A stretch of DNA of 64,000 nucleotides from Betaproteobacteria bacterium. Lineage in GTDB: Bacteria; Pseudomonadota; Gammaproteobacteria; Burkholderiales; Thiobacillaceae. Positions 7,337 through 16,264 of this stretch are shown piece after piece (the first letter of the stretch is position 1; each line of letters begins with the position of its first letter). The stretch is taken from NCBI GenBank assembly GCA_016234655.1, contig JACRAU010000013.1, forward strand, positions 1-64,000. The letters are read 5' to 3'. Under the pieces are notes generated by a model, which saw nothing but the letters and a program-made list of their open reading frames with translations, did not search any database and had not been told where the DNA came from. The position numbers and the translations under genes were made by a program.

Positions 7337-9250
7337 ATGGCCACTTCTTATTACCATCCTGGGGTCTATGTCGAAGAGATTCCCAGCGGCGCGAAACCCA
7401 TCGAGGGCGTGACCACGGCCGTGGCCGCGCTGGTGGGCTATACCACCGAAGGTCCGGTCGGCGAGGCTACCCTGGTGCATAGCTGGGACGAATACAAGGC
7501 CAGCTTCGGCGAGATACAGTCCGAGACGGATGCGATGGGGCTGTCCGCCTTCTACTTTTTCCTCAATGGCGGCAAGGATGCCTATATCGCGCGCCTCGCG
7601 GCCAACACCGTCGCATCGGCATTGCCGGCGGGGAAAGTCCTGGGTCGCTCGGGCGGCTCGGCGGCCGCAACCAATGTAATGAACATCAGCGCCAAGAGCG
7701 ATGGCGTCTGGGGCGACGATCTTCGCGTCCAGGTCACCAGCGTCGATAGCGCCGGCTATCGTTTCAATCTCGAAGTCAGCATGGAGGAAGACGGCGAGAC
7801 CACCGTGCTGGAATCGTTTAGCCGTCTCTCCATGGACACCTCGGACACCAACTATGTGCTCACCGCGGTCAACGGCAATTCGCAATACATCACGGTTGGG
7901 TTGGGCACGGAGATCGAGGCACACCCCGATACTTATTACACGAAAGCCACCAGCGTCAGCGACGATCTGTCGGCGATCAGCTGGGCCGATGTCAAGGAAG
8001 GCATGACGCTGACCCTCAACATCGACAACCGCGGCGCAAAATCCATCACATTGGGCGCCGCGCCCGGCGGCTCTTACGACAGCGGCGACGAAGTGGCGGC
8101 CGAAATCGAGAAGCAGGTTCTCGCCCTGGGCGACGATTACGCCGGCTTCGACTGCGCGTTCGCCAGCGATACGCTGACCCTTACCTCGGGCGACAAGAGC
8201 GCCCGCTCCTCGGTCATCGTGCGTCCCGGCACGCTGGCGAGCCTGCTCTTGTTGGGCGCGAGCGCCGGCGGTACGGAAAAACACGGTACCTACGATGTCG
8301 TGCCCAAGGTAATGACCGGCGCCGAAGCGCTGGCCGGCGGCGACGACGGCGACCCGCCCGGCGAAGACGACTACGTTTCCTTCTTCGCCAAGTTGAAGAA
8401 GGTGCGCGACGTGAATATCGTGCTGCTGCCCGGGAAATACATGCCCGCGAATGGCGAGGGCGCCCCGGCCATCACCGCCGCGCTGGCACACTGCGAGGAG
8501 ATGAAAAGCCGGATGCTGCTGGTCGACCCGCCGCCCGGAACGGAGCTCGAGGACGCGAGCGATGTCAATGGCCTGAGCCTGCCCACCTCCACCTACAGCG
8601 CGCTCTACTATCCCTGGGTCAAGGTGGCCAACCCGTTCTACGACCGCGACACCAACCCCAATGCCACCACCACGCTGACCGTCGCGCCCTCGGCCTTCGC
8701 CGCCGGCATCTGGGCGCGCACCGATGGCACGCGCGGGGTCTGGAAGGCGCCGGCCGGCGTCGAGGCGACGGTACGCGGCGTCTCCGCGCTCGAATATACG
8801 GTGGAAGACGGCGACCAGGACCAGCTCAACCCGGAAGGCGTGAATTGCCTGCGCAAGCTGCCCAGTTACGGCGCCGTGGTCTGGGGCACCCGCACCCTGT
8901 CGACCAAGGCCAACCCGGAGTGGCGCTACGTGCCGGTTCGGCGCACCGCGCTCTACATCGAGAGCAGCATCTTCAATGGCATCCAGTGGGCGGTGTTCGA
9001 GCCCAACGACCACCGGCTGTGGTCGTCGCTGCGGGCCAACATCGGCGCCTTTATGGACGGCCTGTTCCGCGCCGGCGCCTTCCAGGGCCAGAAGGCCTCG
9101 GACGCCTATTTCGTGCGTTGCGGCCTGGGCGACACCATGACCCAGGACGACATCGACCGCGGTATGGTCATCGCGATCGTCGGCTTCGCGCCGCTGAAGC
9201 CGGCCGAGTTCGTCATCGTGCGCATCCAGCAAAAGGCCGGCCAGTCCTAA
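7337..9250 (+). CDS. Contractile sheath protein of the eCIS
   Basis: A 637-residue tail sheath subunit, the protein that polymerises around the tube and shortens to drive it into a target. The N-terminus SYYHPGVYVEEIPSG and GVTTAVAALVGYT is the family hallmark. The C-terminal domain contains the conserved handshake region (IQWAVFEPNDHRLWSSLRANIGAFMDGLFRAGAFQG in overlapping pieces) and ends DIDRGMVIAIVGFAPLKPAEFVIVRI. The middle, roughly residues 90-330, is an inserted variable surface domain. The ATG at 7337 has GGAGAGGG upstream; longer in-frame starts run back into the preceding gene and are rejected. Only one sheath gene is visible, unlike Afp and PVC with three. Confidence 0.95.
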   Translation: MATSYYHPGVYVEEIPSGAKPIEGVTTAVAALVGYTTEGPVGEATLVHSWDEYKASFGEIQSETDAMGLSAFYFFLNGGKDAYIARLAANTVASALPAGKVLGRSGGSAAATNVMNISAKSDGVWGDDLRVQVTSVDSAGYRFNLEVSMEEDGETTVLESFSRLSMDTSDTNYVLTAVNGNSQYITVGLGTEIEAHPDTYYTKATSVSDDLSAISWADVKEGMTLTLNIDNRGAKSITLGAAPGGSYDSGDEVAAEIEKQVLALGDDYAGFDCAFASDTLTLTSGDKSARSSVIVRPGTLASLLLLGASAGGTEKHGTYDVVPKVMTGAEALAGGDDGDPPGEDDYVSFFAKLKKVRDVNIVLLPGKYMPANGEGAPAITAALAHCEEMKSRMLLVDPPPGTELEDASDVNGLSLPTSTYSALYYPWVKVANPFYDRDTNPNATTTLTVAPSAFAAGIWARTDGTRGVWKAPAGVEATVRGVSALEYTVEDGDQDQLNPEGVNCLRKLPSYGAVVWGTRTLSTKANPEWRYVPVRRTALYIESSIFNGIQWAVFEPNDHRLWSSLRANIGAFMDGLFRAGAFQGQKASDAYFVRCGLGDTMTQDDIDRGMVIAIVGFAPLKPAEFVIVRIQQKAGQS

Positions 9251-9288
9251 GGGCTCGGTTTCCACACGACTTAGCGAGGAGATAGCAA

Positions 9289-9798
9289 ATGGCAGCCCCC
9301 ATGTTCCCGGTCAACGCCCACCGGCACGACCCGTACCGCACCTTCAAATTCCAGGTCCTGATCGACGGCAAGCCCGTCGCCGGCCTGAAGAAAATGGGTG
9401 CGCTCAAGCGCAAGACCGAGGCGATCAAGTGGCGCACGGCCGGCGATCCCAGCCACGAACGCATCCTGCCCGGCGGCACGAGCTTCGAGCCCATCACGCT
9501 GGAGCAAGGCCTGTCGCACGACCTGGCGTTCGAGGATTGGGCCGGTCTGGTGAACAACCTCGAAGGCGACGCCGCGATGTCCTTGAAAAACTTCCGCAAG
9601 GACATCGTGATCAACGTGCTCAACCTACAGGGCCAGGTGGCGATCTCATACAAGGTCCGCCGCGCCTGGGTCTCGGAATTCCAGGCCCTGCCGGAAATGG
9701 ATGCCGGCTCGATGAATACGGTGGGCATCCAGACCATCACGATCCAGCACGAAGGCTGGCAGCGCGATACGGCCGTCACCGAACCGACCGAATCCTGA
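9289..9798 (+). CDS. Inner tube protein of the eCIS (gp19/Hcp-like)
   Basis: A 169-residue tail tube subunit that stacks as hexamers inside the sheath. PYRTFKFQVLIDGKPVAGLKKMGALKRKTEAIKWRTAGDP is the typical opening of phage and eCIS tube proteins. LPGGTSFEPITLEQGLSHDLAFEDWA and the C-terminal VRRAWVSEFQALPEMDAGSMNTVGIQTITIQHEGW also fit. It lies 38 bp after the sheath gene with GCGAGGAGA as ribosome site, so sheath and tube are co-translated from one message. Length and motifs match family members such as Afp1/Pvc1. Confidence 0.95.
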   Translation: MAAPMFPVNAHRHDPYRTFKFQVLIDGKPVAGLKKMGALKRKTEAIKWRTAGDPSHERILPGGTSFEPITLEQGLSHDLAFEDWAGLVNNLEGDAAMSLKNFRKDIVINVLNLQGQVAISYKVRRAWVSEFQALPEMDAGSMNTVGIQTITIQHEGWQRDTAVTEPTES

Positions 9799-9810
9799 CG
9801 AGGCCGGCCC

Positions 9811-10602
9811 ATGCAACTGCCCGGCGGCCTCATGGAAGACGGCATCCGGCGGCGCGATTGCGCGTTCCGCCCGATCTCCGGCACGCTCGAACTCGCCCTG
9901 GCCGAGGCCGGCGAGACGGCCGCCAATACGCCGGGCGCGGTCACCTTGGCCTTGGCCGCGGCCTTGGAACATCTGGGCGGCGAGCCGGCCACGCCGCAGC
10001 GGGTCGCGCGGCTTTGCGTGGCGGACCGCCAATTCCTGATGCGCGAACTGGAGCGGTGTCTGGGACAAACGGGCGGTTGGTTCCAGGTCGCTTGCAGTGC
10101 CTGCGCGGCGCATTTCGATTTCCATCTCGACTATGCCGAGCTGCCGGTGCAAGAGGCGGGCACGAGCTACCCCATCGCCCAGGTCGAGGTGGCCGGCCAG
10201 GCGGTGGCCTTCCGGCTGCCGAACGGGGCCGACCAGGAAATCCTGGCCGCCCTGCCGGTCACCGAGGCGCGGCGGTGGCTGCTGAGGCAACTGGCGCAGA
10301 CGCCGGCCACCATCGACGCGCTCGACGCCGACGCGATAAGCGCCATCGAGGCCGGCTTGGAGGCGGTATCGCCCGGCGTGATCGTGCAGGTGCGCGCCAA
10401 CTGCCCGGACTGCGGTACCGAGAATCACGTGGATTTGAATCCCTACCGCGCCTTGTCGCGCGGCAGCGATGAGCTGCTGCAAGAGGTGCACCAGATCGCC
10501 GGCCACTATCACTGGGACGAAGCGGAAATCCTCGCCTTGCCGCGCGCGCGCCGGCAACGCTACCTGCGATTGATCGACCGCGCACGCGGCATGGCGGACT
10601 GA
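9811..10602 (+). CDS. Zinc-ribbon-like baseplate/hub assembly protein (T4 gp26-like)
   Basis: A 263-residue protein placed right after the tube gene. It opens with an antigen-like repeat (CAFRPISGTLELALAEAG, then VTLALAAALEHLGG and VARLCVADRQFLMRELE), a pattern I associate with T4-type baseplate-hub assembly chaperones found in phage and eCIS loci. Two CxxC pairs (Cys95/Cys98 in ACSAC; Cys198/Cys201 in NCPDCG) flank a beta-rich domain and could bind one zinc. No signal peptide or membrane segment is present. Assignment to the gp26-like family is by pattern only; it might instead be a structural tube-baseplate adaptor. Confidence 0.65.
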   Translation: MQLPGGLMEDGIRRRDCAFRPISGTLELALAEAGETAANTPGAVTLALAAALEHLGGEPATPQRVARLCVADRQFLMRELERCLGQTGGWFQVACSACAAHFDFHLDYAELPVQEAGTSYPIAQVEVAGQAVAFRLPNGADQEILAALPVTEARRWLLRQLAQTPATIDALDADAISAIEAGLEAVSPGVIVQVRANCPDCGTENHVDLNPYRALSRGSDELLQEVHQIAGHYHWDEAEILALPRARRQRYLRLIDRARGMAD

Positions 10603-10603
10603 A

Positions 10604-11548
10604 ATGGCTATATTGCAAGACACCATCCTCGATGCGCGGCGCCCGCTTGCCGGCGGCTGGCTCAGGCGCTCGGTAATCGAGGACGATGTGGAACTCGGGC
10701 CCGCCGACGATGCAAGCGCATCGACAGGCATGCAAACTGTTTTCAGGTTTCAGAAGGAGGGGGCCGGAAGGCCCCCGGAGGCGTCATTTCAGCCCACACG
10801 CGAGGAGACTCGCCGGGCTGCCGACCCTTTGTCAGTGGCGGTGGAGGCCGGAAGGCCGAAATCGCCGTCCAGCAATGGTGCGCGTTCTTTATCGGACGGC
10901 ATTACCGGTGGAACGGAGAGTCGAGTAGGTAGGCAGGAGGATGACAGAAGTCCATTTGGGGTAGAGGAAGTCCGCGAGGAAGTCGCATCGGAAGAAACGG
11001 TTCAGTCGCCTAGCGTGCTGACTCCGGCCGGGGCGAAGCCAAACCGACCGGAATATGTATCCAAAATTTCAGGTGGCGGTGATCAGCTTGTAGATCTAAG
11101 CGCAGTGCCGTTCTCGAGTCAGTACACGGGTCGGGGCGCCCCTTCTGAAACCTCCCCGTCATCGCCGTCGGCACGGGCAGACCTGCCCGAGGCCCAGGCG
11201 GCGCCAAGCCCTGGCAGGTCCGAGCCGGCCGTCGGCGCGGGCCAACCGGCCGCGCCCGCGTCACGTGGCGGCGGGCGGGAGCCGGCTGACCAAGCGCTGC
11301 GCGGCACCAGCCATGCCGTCGAGGCCATCCGACATGCCGAGTTCAGCCCAGACCGGCTGTCGGGCGCGGCCGCCGCCATGCCGGCGGGCACGGCCCCGGC
11401 CAAGGCCCCGGTGCCGTCGTCGGCGCCGAATCTGGTGATCGGCCGCATCGACGTGACGGTGGTCGCGCACGAAACCAAGGCGCCGGCCGCCACGCGCGGC
11501 GACACCGATCGCGGCTTCCTCAGCCGCAATTACCTGAGGCGGTTGTGA
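10604..11548 (+). CDS. Disordered eCIS protein with conserved ends
   Basis: A 314-residue protein. The first about 40 residues (MAILQDTILDARRPLAGGWL) and last about 45 (LVIGRIDVTVVAHE ... DTDRGFLSRNYLRRL) look conserved, while the middle is a proline/serine/alanine/glutamate-rich linker with no predicted fold. The ending with a beta-strand then an RNYLRR tail resembles small proteins found beside DUF4255 genes in other eCIS loci. The start overlaps no neighbour; the stop is 1 bp before the DUF4255 gene. The linker is less GC-biased than its neighbours. It may tether two structural parts or act as a flexible loading factor (inference); no function is established here. Confidence 0.7.
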   Translation: MAILQDTILDARRPLAGGWLRRSVIEDDVELGPADDASASTGMQTVFRFQKEGAGRPPEASFQPTREETRRAADPLSVAVEAGRPKSPSSNGARSLSDGITGGTESRVGRQEDDRSPFGVEEVREEVASEETVQSPSVLTPAGAKPNRPEYVSKISGGGDQLVDLSAVPFSSQYTGRGAPSETSPSSPSARADLPEAQAAPSPGRSEPAVGAGQPAAPASRGGGREPADQALRGTSHAVEAIRHAEFSPDRLSGAAAAMPAGTAPAKAPVPSSAPNLVIGRIDVTVVAHETKAPAATRGDTDRGFLSRNYLRRL

Positions 11549-11549
11549 C

Positions 11550-12566
11550 ATGGCGCTCGCCGTCTCCGCACTCTCCCAAGTCTGCAAGAGCATGCGCCAA
11601 TACCTCGATGGCGAGATCAACGCCTCCGATCGCAGCAAGGTCACCGTGGTGCTCGGCACGCCGTCGGACACCGCCGCCGGGGCGGCCGACAGCGACCATA
11701 GGCTCAACCTGTTCTTCTTCCGCTTCGAGCCGCCGGGCCTGTTTCCCGACATCCTGCCCGGCGAGGTCGGCTGGTTGCGCACCTTCTGCCTGATCACGCC
11801 GTTCGCGGCGGAAGAAGGCACGGTGAGCGCGGGCGAGAACGACCTGCGCTTGATCGGCGAGATCATCCGCATCTTTCACGAAAAGCCGGTGTTCATGCTC
11901 AGCGTCGACGACGAGGACTACCACATCCAGGCCATGTTCCAACCGCTAGGGCTCGATCAATTGAACCAGCTTTGGTCTACCCAAGGCGACACGGTCTATC
12001 GGCCGTCCATCCTCTATGAAATATCGCTCGCTCCCATCGTGCCGTCCGTCCCGGCCGTGGCCGCGCCGCTGGCCGGCGGCCTCGGCTTCGAGGCGAACGC
12101 GGACATCGGCGCGACCACGCCGACCCGCAGGGGCAGCGCGCCCGAGGTGTCGGCCACGACGCCCAACCTGGCGCTGGAGGTATGGGCACCGGCCATCGCC
12201 TTCGTGCATCAAGGCGAATGCGCCTACAGCTTCAGCTTCGCATTGGGCGGCGCGGAACTGGCCGCCTTCACGCCCAAGGTCTGGCTGGCCGGCAAGGTCG
12301 GCGACAGCGTCGACCTGCGATGGGAGACTTGGGATGCCGGCGACGGCTGGCAACGCGTGGAACCGGCCACCGCCGCGACTATCGCCAGCACGGGCATCGA
12401 CCCCGACGCGGCATCGAGCGCCGGCACCAAGACCTTGGCCCTGCCGTTCACCGACCACGCCGGGCAGATGCTGCTCTATGCCGAGCGCAGCTACATCAGG
12501 GCCAGCGACGGCGCCGTGCTGAGCGTGCGTTCCAATCCCTTGCTGATCAGCCTGTACGCGGGGTGA
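11550..12566 (+). CDS. DUF4255 / Pvc16-like tail cap protein
   Basis: A 338-residue protein whose first about 180 residues match DUF4255, the N-terminal domain of Pvc16/Afp16 (ALSQVCKSMRQYLDG, LNLFFFRFEPPGLFPDI, IRIFHEKPVF, IQAMFQPLGLDQLNQLW, YRPSILYEISLAPI). In characterised systems this protein terminates the tube and sheath and fixes particle length. The C-terminal 150 residues form a beta-rich domain (LALEVWAPAIAFVHQGECAYSFSFALGG), possibly Ig-like. It is the third gene of a run ending in the AAA ATPase, the same order as Pvc16/Pvc15 pairs. Confidence 0.88.
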   Translation: MALAVSALSQVCKSMRQYLDGEINASDRSKVTVVLGTPSDTAAGAADSDHRLNLFFFRFEPPGLFPDILPGEVGWLRTFCLITPFAAEEGTVSAGENDLRLIGEIIRIFHEKPVFMLSVDDEDYHIQAMFQPLGLDQLNQLWSTQGDTVYRPSILYEISLAPIVPSVPAVAAPLAGGLGFEANADIGATTPTRRGSAPEVSATTPNLALEVWAPAIAFVHQGECAYSFSFALGGAELAAFTPKVWLAGKVGDSVDLRWETWDAGDGWQRVEPATAATIASTGIDPDAASSAGTKTLALPFTDHAGQMLLYAERSYIRASDGAVLSVRSNPLLISLYAG

Positions 12567-12570
12567 CCGG

Positions 12571-13917
12571 ATGAACGCGCCCTTGCCCCACGTCTCCCCG
12601 CTCGCCGCCTTCGACGCCGAATGGCAACGCCTGGATTTCTTGGTCTGGTGCCTGTCGCGCAACCGGCATGGCGAGACGATCGACGAGCCGGAGGTCGCCC
12701 GGCTGCGCGAGTTGCAGGCACGGGTTGTCGCCCTGCGCGAGCCCGGCGGCCTATGGGAGGCCACGATGGGTTTCGGCCTCACGCCGGTCGAATACGACGT
12801 GCTCGTCTGCGTGCTCGCGCCGGAGTTGGAGCCGCGCCTGGGTTGGGCCTTCCAGAACCTACAGGCCAACGGCGCCCAGCCCTGGGCATCGCGCGCATTG
12901 ATTCAGGAACTGCTCGCGCTCGATGTCGGCCAGGGCGAGCTGCTGCGCCGCGCGCTGGAGCCCGGCGCGACCTTGCGCCGCCGCCGTCTGCTGCGCATGG
13001 AACAGGACGGCCCATACCGGCCCATCGCGCCCGAGCCTTGGGTGGTCGCCCGGCTGACCGGCCGGCCGCTCGACTTACCGCCGCCGCCCGGCGCCACCTT
13101 GGTCGATCAGGCCGCCGCCTGGGGCGACCTGGTCCTGCCGCCGAGCCGGATCGCGATGCTGCGCGAGTTCCTGTTGTGGATCGAGCAGCGCGAGACCGTG
13201 GTGGAACAATGGGGCGGACAAAGCGTGGGCGGGCCGCTGGCCCTGTTCGCCGGTCCGTCCGGCACCGGTAAGACCTTCGCCGCCAGCGTGATCGCGAACG
13301 AGCTCGGCTGGCGTCTGTATCGCGTCGACCTGGGCCGCCTGGTGAGCAAATACGTCGGCGAGACCGAAGAGAACCTGAATCGCCTGTTCGACGCCGCGCA
13401 CGGCCAGCCCATGGTGCTGCAATTCGACGAGGCCGATGCCTTGTTCGCCAAGCGCGGCGAGGTCAAGGAGGCGCGCGACCGCTACGCCAACATGGAGGTG
13501 AGCCACCTGCTCACCCGCATCGAGGCGCACGACGGGCCGTGCATCCTGACCACCAATCTGCGCAAGCAGCTCGACTCCGCCTTCACCCGCCGCTTCCAGA
13601 TGGTGGTGGAATTTCCGCGCCCGGATGCGGCCTCCCGCACCGAGCTGTGGCAGCGCCTGCTGCCGCCGCGCGCACCGGTCGCCCCGGCGCTGGACAGGCG
13701 CTTCCTGGCCGATGCCGTGGCACTCACCGGCGGCGGCATCCGCAATGCCGCGCTGCATGCCGCCTATCTCGCGGCCGGCGCGGGCGGGGCCATCGGCCTG
13801 GCGCACATCGCCCATGCCGTCTGGCGCGAGCTGGCCAAGGAAGGCCGCGAGGTCAACCTGCAAGACCTCGGTCCACTCGCCGCCTATCTGCCCATGGAGG
13901 TGGCGAATGACGACTGA
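12571..13917 (+). CDS. eCIS AAA+ ATPase (Pvc15/Afp15-like)
   Basis: A 448-residue cytoplasmic ATPase. The N-terminal 190 residues form a helical domain seen in eCIS ATPases. The AAA+ core has Walker A GPSGTGKT (228-235, Lys234), Walker B LQFDEADALF (Asp286/Glu287), sensor-1 ILTTNLRKQ and an arginine-finger region RRFQMVVEFPRP. Pvc15 is needed for loading of effectors in PVC, and the same role is likely here. The gene starts 4 bp after the DUF4255 stop, and its 3' end overlaps the next small gene by 11 nt. This combination is diagnostic of eCIS and is not expected in a prophage or a type VI system, which use no Pvc15. Confidence 0.93.
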   Translation: MNAPLPHVSPLAAFDAEWQRLDFLVWCLSRNRHGETIDEPEVARLRELQARVVALREPGGLWEATMGFGLTPVEYDVLVCVLAPELEPRLGWAFQNLQANGAQPWASRALIQELLALDVGQGELLRRALEPGATLRRRRLLRMEQDGPYRPIAPEPWVVARLTGRPLDLPPPPGATLVDQAAAWGDLVLPPSRIAMLREFLLWIEQRETVVEQWGGQSVGGPLALFAGPSGTGKTFAASVIANELGWRLYRVDLGRLVSKYVGETEENLNRLFDAAHGQPMVLQFDEADALFAKRGEVKEARDRYANMEVSHLLTRIEAHDGPCILTTNLRKQLDSAFTRRFQMVVEFPRPDAASRTELWQRLLPPRAPVAPALDRRFLADAVALTGGGIRNAALHAAYLAAGAGGAIGLAHIAHAVWRELAKEGREVNLQDLGPLAAYLPMEVANDD

Positions 13918-14140
13918 GATCGGCCAACTCAATCTGCGCCTGCCGGCCGGCTTCGAGGGCCGCGCCCAACGCATCGGCCGCCTGGTGGGCGAAGCCCTGG
14001 CAGGGCAGGACCTGCCAAGAGGGCGCATGGACCAGGTCGGCGTCGGCCCGCTCCGGATCGATCCGCGCCGCTCCGACCGCGCCATCGCCGACCACATCGC
14101 CCAATCGATCGGCGCGGCCATCGGCCGCCAAACCCTTTAG
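13907..14140 (+). CDS. Small conserved eCIS protein (77 aa)
   Basis: A 77-residue protein beginning MTTEIGQLNLRLPAGFEGRA. The ATG at 13907 lies inside the end of the ATPase gene, in another frame, a typical translational coupling. The pattern LRLPAGF..RA.RIGRLVGEAL then an IADHIAQSIGAAI helix suggests a short strand followed by amphipathic helices. Similar small genes often sit between the ATPase and the tube-initiator gene of eCIS loci. Function unknown; a chaperone or adaptor for the ATPase is possible. It is easily missed because a longer out-of-context reading frame covers it. Confidence 0.72.
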   Translation: MTTEIGQLNLRLPAGFEGRAQRIGRLVGEALAGQDLPRGRMDQVGVGPLRIDPRRSDRAIADHIAQSIGAAIGRQTL

Positions 14141-14151
14141 GAGAATCGACG

Positions 14152-14799
14152 ATGCTCGCCCCGATCAAAGGCTTCCTGGTCGAATACGCGCTGTCGCTGC
14201 CGCCGCTGGTGCTGGCCTTCGACTTCAACCCGCAGACGCTGACGCGTAGCCGTAGCGTGACCTTGACCCTGGGCTCGACGCCGGCCACGCGCGGCGGTTA
14301 CGACTTCGCCTTGCCGACCGAGACGGCACGCGTGGCGCAGGGCGTGGCGGTGGAGCCGGAGAGCTTCGACATCGAAATCCTGCTGGATGCGACCGACCGC
14401 ATGAACGACGACGAAGTCATTGCGCGCGAATTCGGCATCCAGCCCGAACTGGACACCTTGCGCAGCATGGCCGAGCCCAAGACCCAAGGCCCGGGCGGAC
14501 TGCAAGTACTGGCCGGCCTGGGACTCGGCGGTACGCGCGCGTTCCAGCGCAGCGTGACCGCCTCGGTCCTGCTCCTGGTCTGGGGCAGCCACGTGCTGCC
14601 GGTCTTCCTCAAGAGCGTCGAGGTTACCGAGACCGCGCACCTGCCCACCCTGGTGCCCTACCGCGCCACGGTCAAACTCGGCGTGCAGGTGATCGAGGGC
14701 AACAACCCCTTCTATCAGGTCGAGAAGGTGCGCCAGGTGGTCGGCGCCGCGCTCAACACCGGCCGCACCGCGGTCTCGGCGATCGGAGGGCTGTTCTGA
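14152..14799 (+). CDS. Tube-initiation baseplate protein (CIS_tube, Pvc7/Afp7-like)
   Basis: A 215-residue protein that caps the spike hub and starts tube polymerisation. The N-terminus LVLAFDFNPQTLTRSRSVTL, SFDIEILLDATDRM and LLVWGSHVLPVFLKSVEVTETAH fit the CIS tube protein family, in which the tube-like fold is followed by a LysM domain. Here the LysM part is encoded separately by the next gene, whose ATG coincides with this stop (TGATG). The ribosome site AGGAG lies just before the ATG at 14152. Confidence 0.82.
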   Translation: MLAPIKGFLVEYALSLPPLVLAFDFNPQTLTRSRSVTLTLGSTPATRGGYDFALPTETARVAQGVAVEPESFDIEILLDATDRMNDDEVIAREFGIQPELDTLRSMAEPKTQGPGGLQVLAGLGLGGTRAFQRSVTASVLLLVWGSHVLPVFLKSVEVTETAHLPTLVPYRATVKLGVQVIEGNNPFYQVEKVRQVVGAALNTGRTAVSAIGGLF

Positions 14800-15089
14800 T
14801 GTTCCTGAAGAACTCCCGCTACAAGGACGCCCGCCGGTTCGAGGCCGATGCCCAGGGCACGGTGGTTTGCAAGGGCGTGCGTCCGCGCGAGATCGGCGCG
14901 GCCATCGGCGTGGTCGAGCACGTCATCCAGGAGGGCGACCGGCTCGACCTGCTGGCGCGCCACTATTACAGCGACGAGCGGCTGTGGTGGCGCATCCTCG
15001 ACGCCAACCCCGACCTGCAAAGCGGCGTCGAGGTCTCGCTGAAGGAGCGGGCGGGCGAGGTCATTCTGATCCCGAAGGCGAAAGAATAG
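14799..15089 (+). CDS. LysM-domain baseplate protein (gp53-like)
   Basis: A 96-residue protein with a LysM-like core: VVEHVIQEGDRLDLLARHYYSDERLWWRILDANPDL, then IPKAKE at the end. In phage baseplates and eCIS this small domain clamps the inner baseplate around the hub (T4 gp53 type); in Pvc7 it is fused to the tube initiator. The upstream gene stop overlaps this start, so the two products are probably made in equal amounts. It is not likely to act as a free cell-wall binder, because it has no signal peptide. Confidence 0.85.
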   Translation: MFLKNSRYKDARRFEADAQGTVVCKGVRPREIGAAIGVVEHVIQEGDRLDLLARHYYSDERLWWRILDANPDLQSGVEVSLKERAGEVILIPKAKE

Positions 15090-15099
15090 GGCCGCCGCG

Positions 15100-16257
15100 A
15101 TGATGCTCGATTTTCTATCCGAAAAGGATCGCGCGCCGGCCGAGTGCGTCATCACCGTGGACGGCGCGGAGATCGCCGATTTCTACCCCTTCCTGTTGGA
15201 AGTGACGGTGGAGACCAGCCGCACCGAGGCGAGTACGGCCACGCTCGGTTTCGAGACCCGGCGCAACGAGCTGGGCGAGTGGACGATTCAGGATACCGGG
15301 GTATTCGTGCAGTGGGCACGCATCGTGATCACCGCCGTCTTCGGCAGCCGCGAGGAAGAGGTCATGCGCGGCTATATCCGCGAGGTGAACCTGGAGACGC
15401 CGCAGGATGCCGGGGCCGCCCAGGTCAAGGTGATCTGCCAGGACGACTCGATCCGCCTGGACCGCCCGCATGGACGCAAGATTTGGGGTACGGCGGAACT
15501 GCCCTACAGCGACACGCTCCTGCTGGCGGAAATCCTCACGCCTTACGGCCTCGTCGCCCACCCCGACAACGGCGACGGCCAGGATGGCCTGGTCGGGGTG
15601 TCGCAGGACGACACCGACATCAAGTTCCTGAAATCGCGCGCCGAGTTCAACGGTTATGAATTGATGTTCCGCGAGGGCTACGTCTATTTCGGCCCGATGC
15701 GGCTCGATGCCGACCCGCAAGACGCCATCCTGATCTACGCCGGGGCCGACTCCAATTGCATCTCGCTCAATGTCCGCGCCGATGGCCACCAGCCCGATGC
15801 CGTGGCCTACGATGCCCCGGCGGACAGCGGCGACGCCACCACGCAAGAAATCGTCTACCCCGATCTGCCGGTGCTCGGCACCAGCCACGCCGACAGCACC
15901 GACGCCGGCCTGGAGGACTTCGTCTGGAAGATGTCGGCCGAGGCCGGCGCCGATACCGAGCGCCTACGCGCCGTGGCCCAGCAAAAGATCAACGACATCG
16001 ACATCCGCCGCGTGCAAGGCGAGGGCGAGCTGGACGGTACGCTCTACGGCCATGTCTTGCAGACCGGCTTGCCGGTGCCGGTGGACGGCCTGGGCGAGTG
16101 GCTGTCCGGCGTCTACTACGTGGACGGGGTCAGCCACAGCTTTACCGCCCAGGGCTATCGCCAGAAGTTCAAGCTGCTGCGCAATGCCTTCGGCGACAAC
16201 CTCGACAGCGTGGCTACCGTGTCCGGCGTCGCCGGCGTGTTGGCCGCGCTTCTCTAG
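15100..16257 (+). CDS. Central hub protein (gpD/VgrG N-terminal-like, Pvc8-like)
   Basis: A 385-residue hub protein related to phage late-control protein D and the gp27-like part of VgrG. The sequence has the barrel pattern expected: VITVDGAEIADFYPFLLEVTVETSR, VMRGYIREVNLE, then FLKSRAEFNGYELMFREGYVYFGP and an adjoining second barrel with QKINDIDIRRVQGEGELDG. The product forms a trimer with pseudo-sixfold symmetry at the tube end. In Pvc8 the hub and needle are one chain; here the needle is a separate gene directly downstream. Confidence 0.86.
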   Translation: MMLDFLSEKDRAPAECVITVDGAEIADFYPFLLEVTVETSRTEASTATLGFETRRNELGEWTIQDTGVFVQWARIVITAVFGSREEEVMRGYIREVNLETPQDAGAAQVKVICQDDSIRLDRPHGRKIWGTAELPYSDTLLLAEILTPYGLVAHPDNGDGQDGLVGVSQDDTDIKFLKSRAEFNGYELMFREGYVYFGPMRLDADPQDAILIYAGADSNCISLNVRADGHQPDAVAYDAPADSGDATTQEIVYPDLPVLGTSHADSTDAGLEDFVWKMSAEAGADTERLRAVAQQKINDIDIRRVQGEGELDGTLYGHVLQTGLPVPVDGLGEWLSGVYYVDGVSHSFTAQGYRQKFKLLRNAFGDNLDSVATVSGVAGVLAALL

Positions 16258-16264
16258 GCGAGAC

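Noticed and set aside
7247..9265. Long minus-strand open frame (672 codons) antisense to the sheath gene
   Set aside because: High GC makes stop codons rare on the opposite strand. The plus strand encodes a clear sheath protein; the minus translation shows only His/Gly/Ala-rich random composition and no motif.
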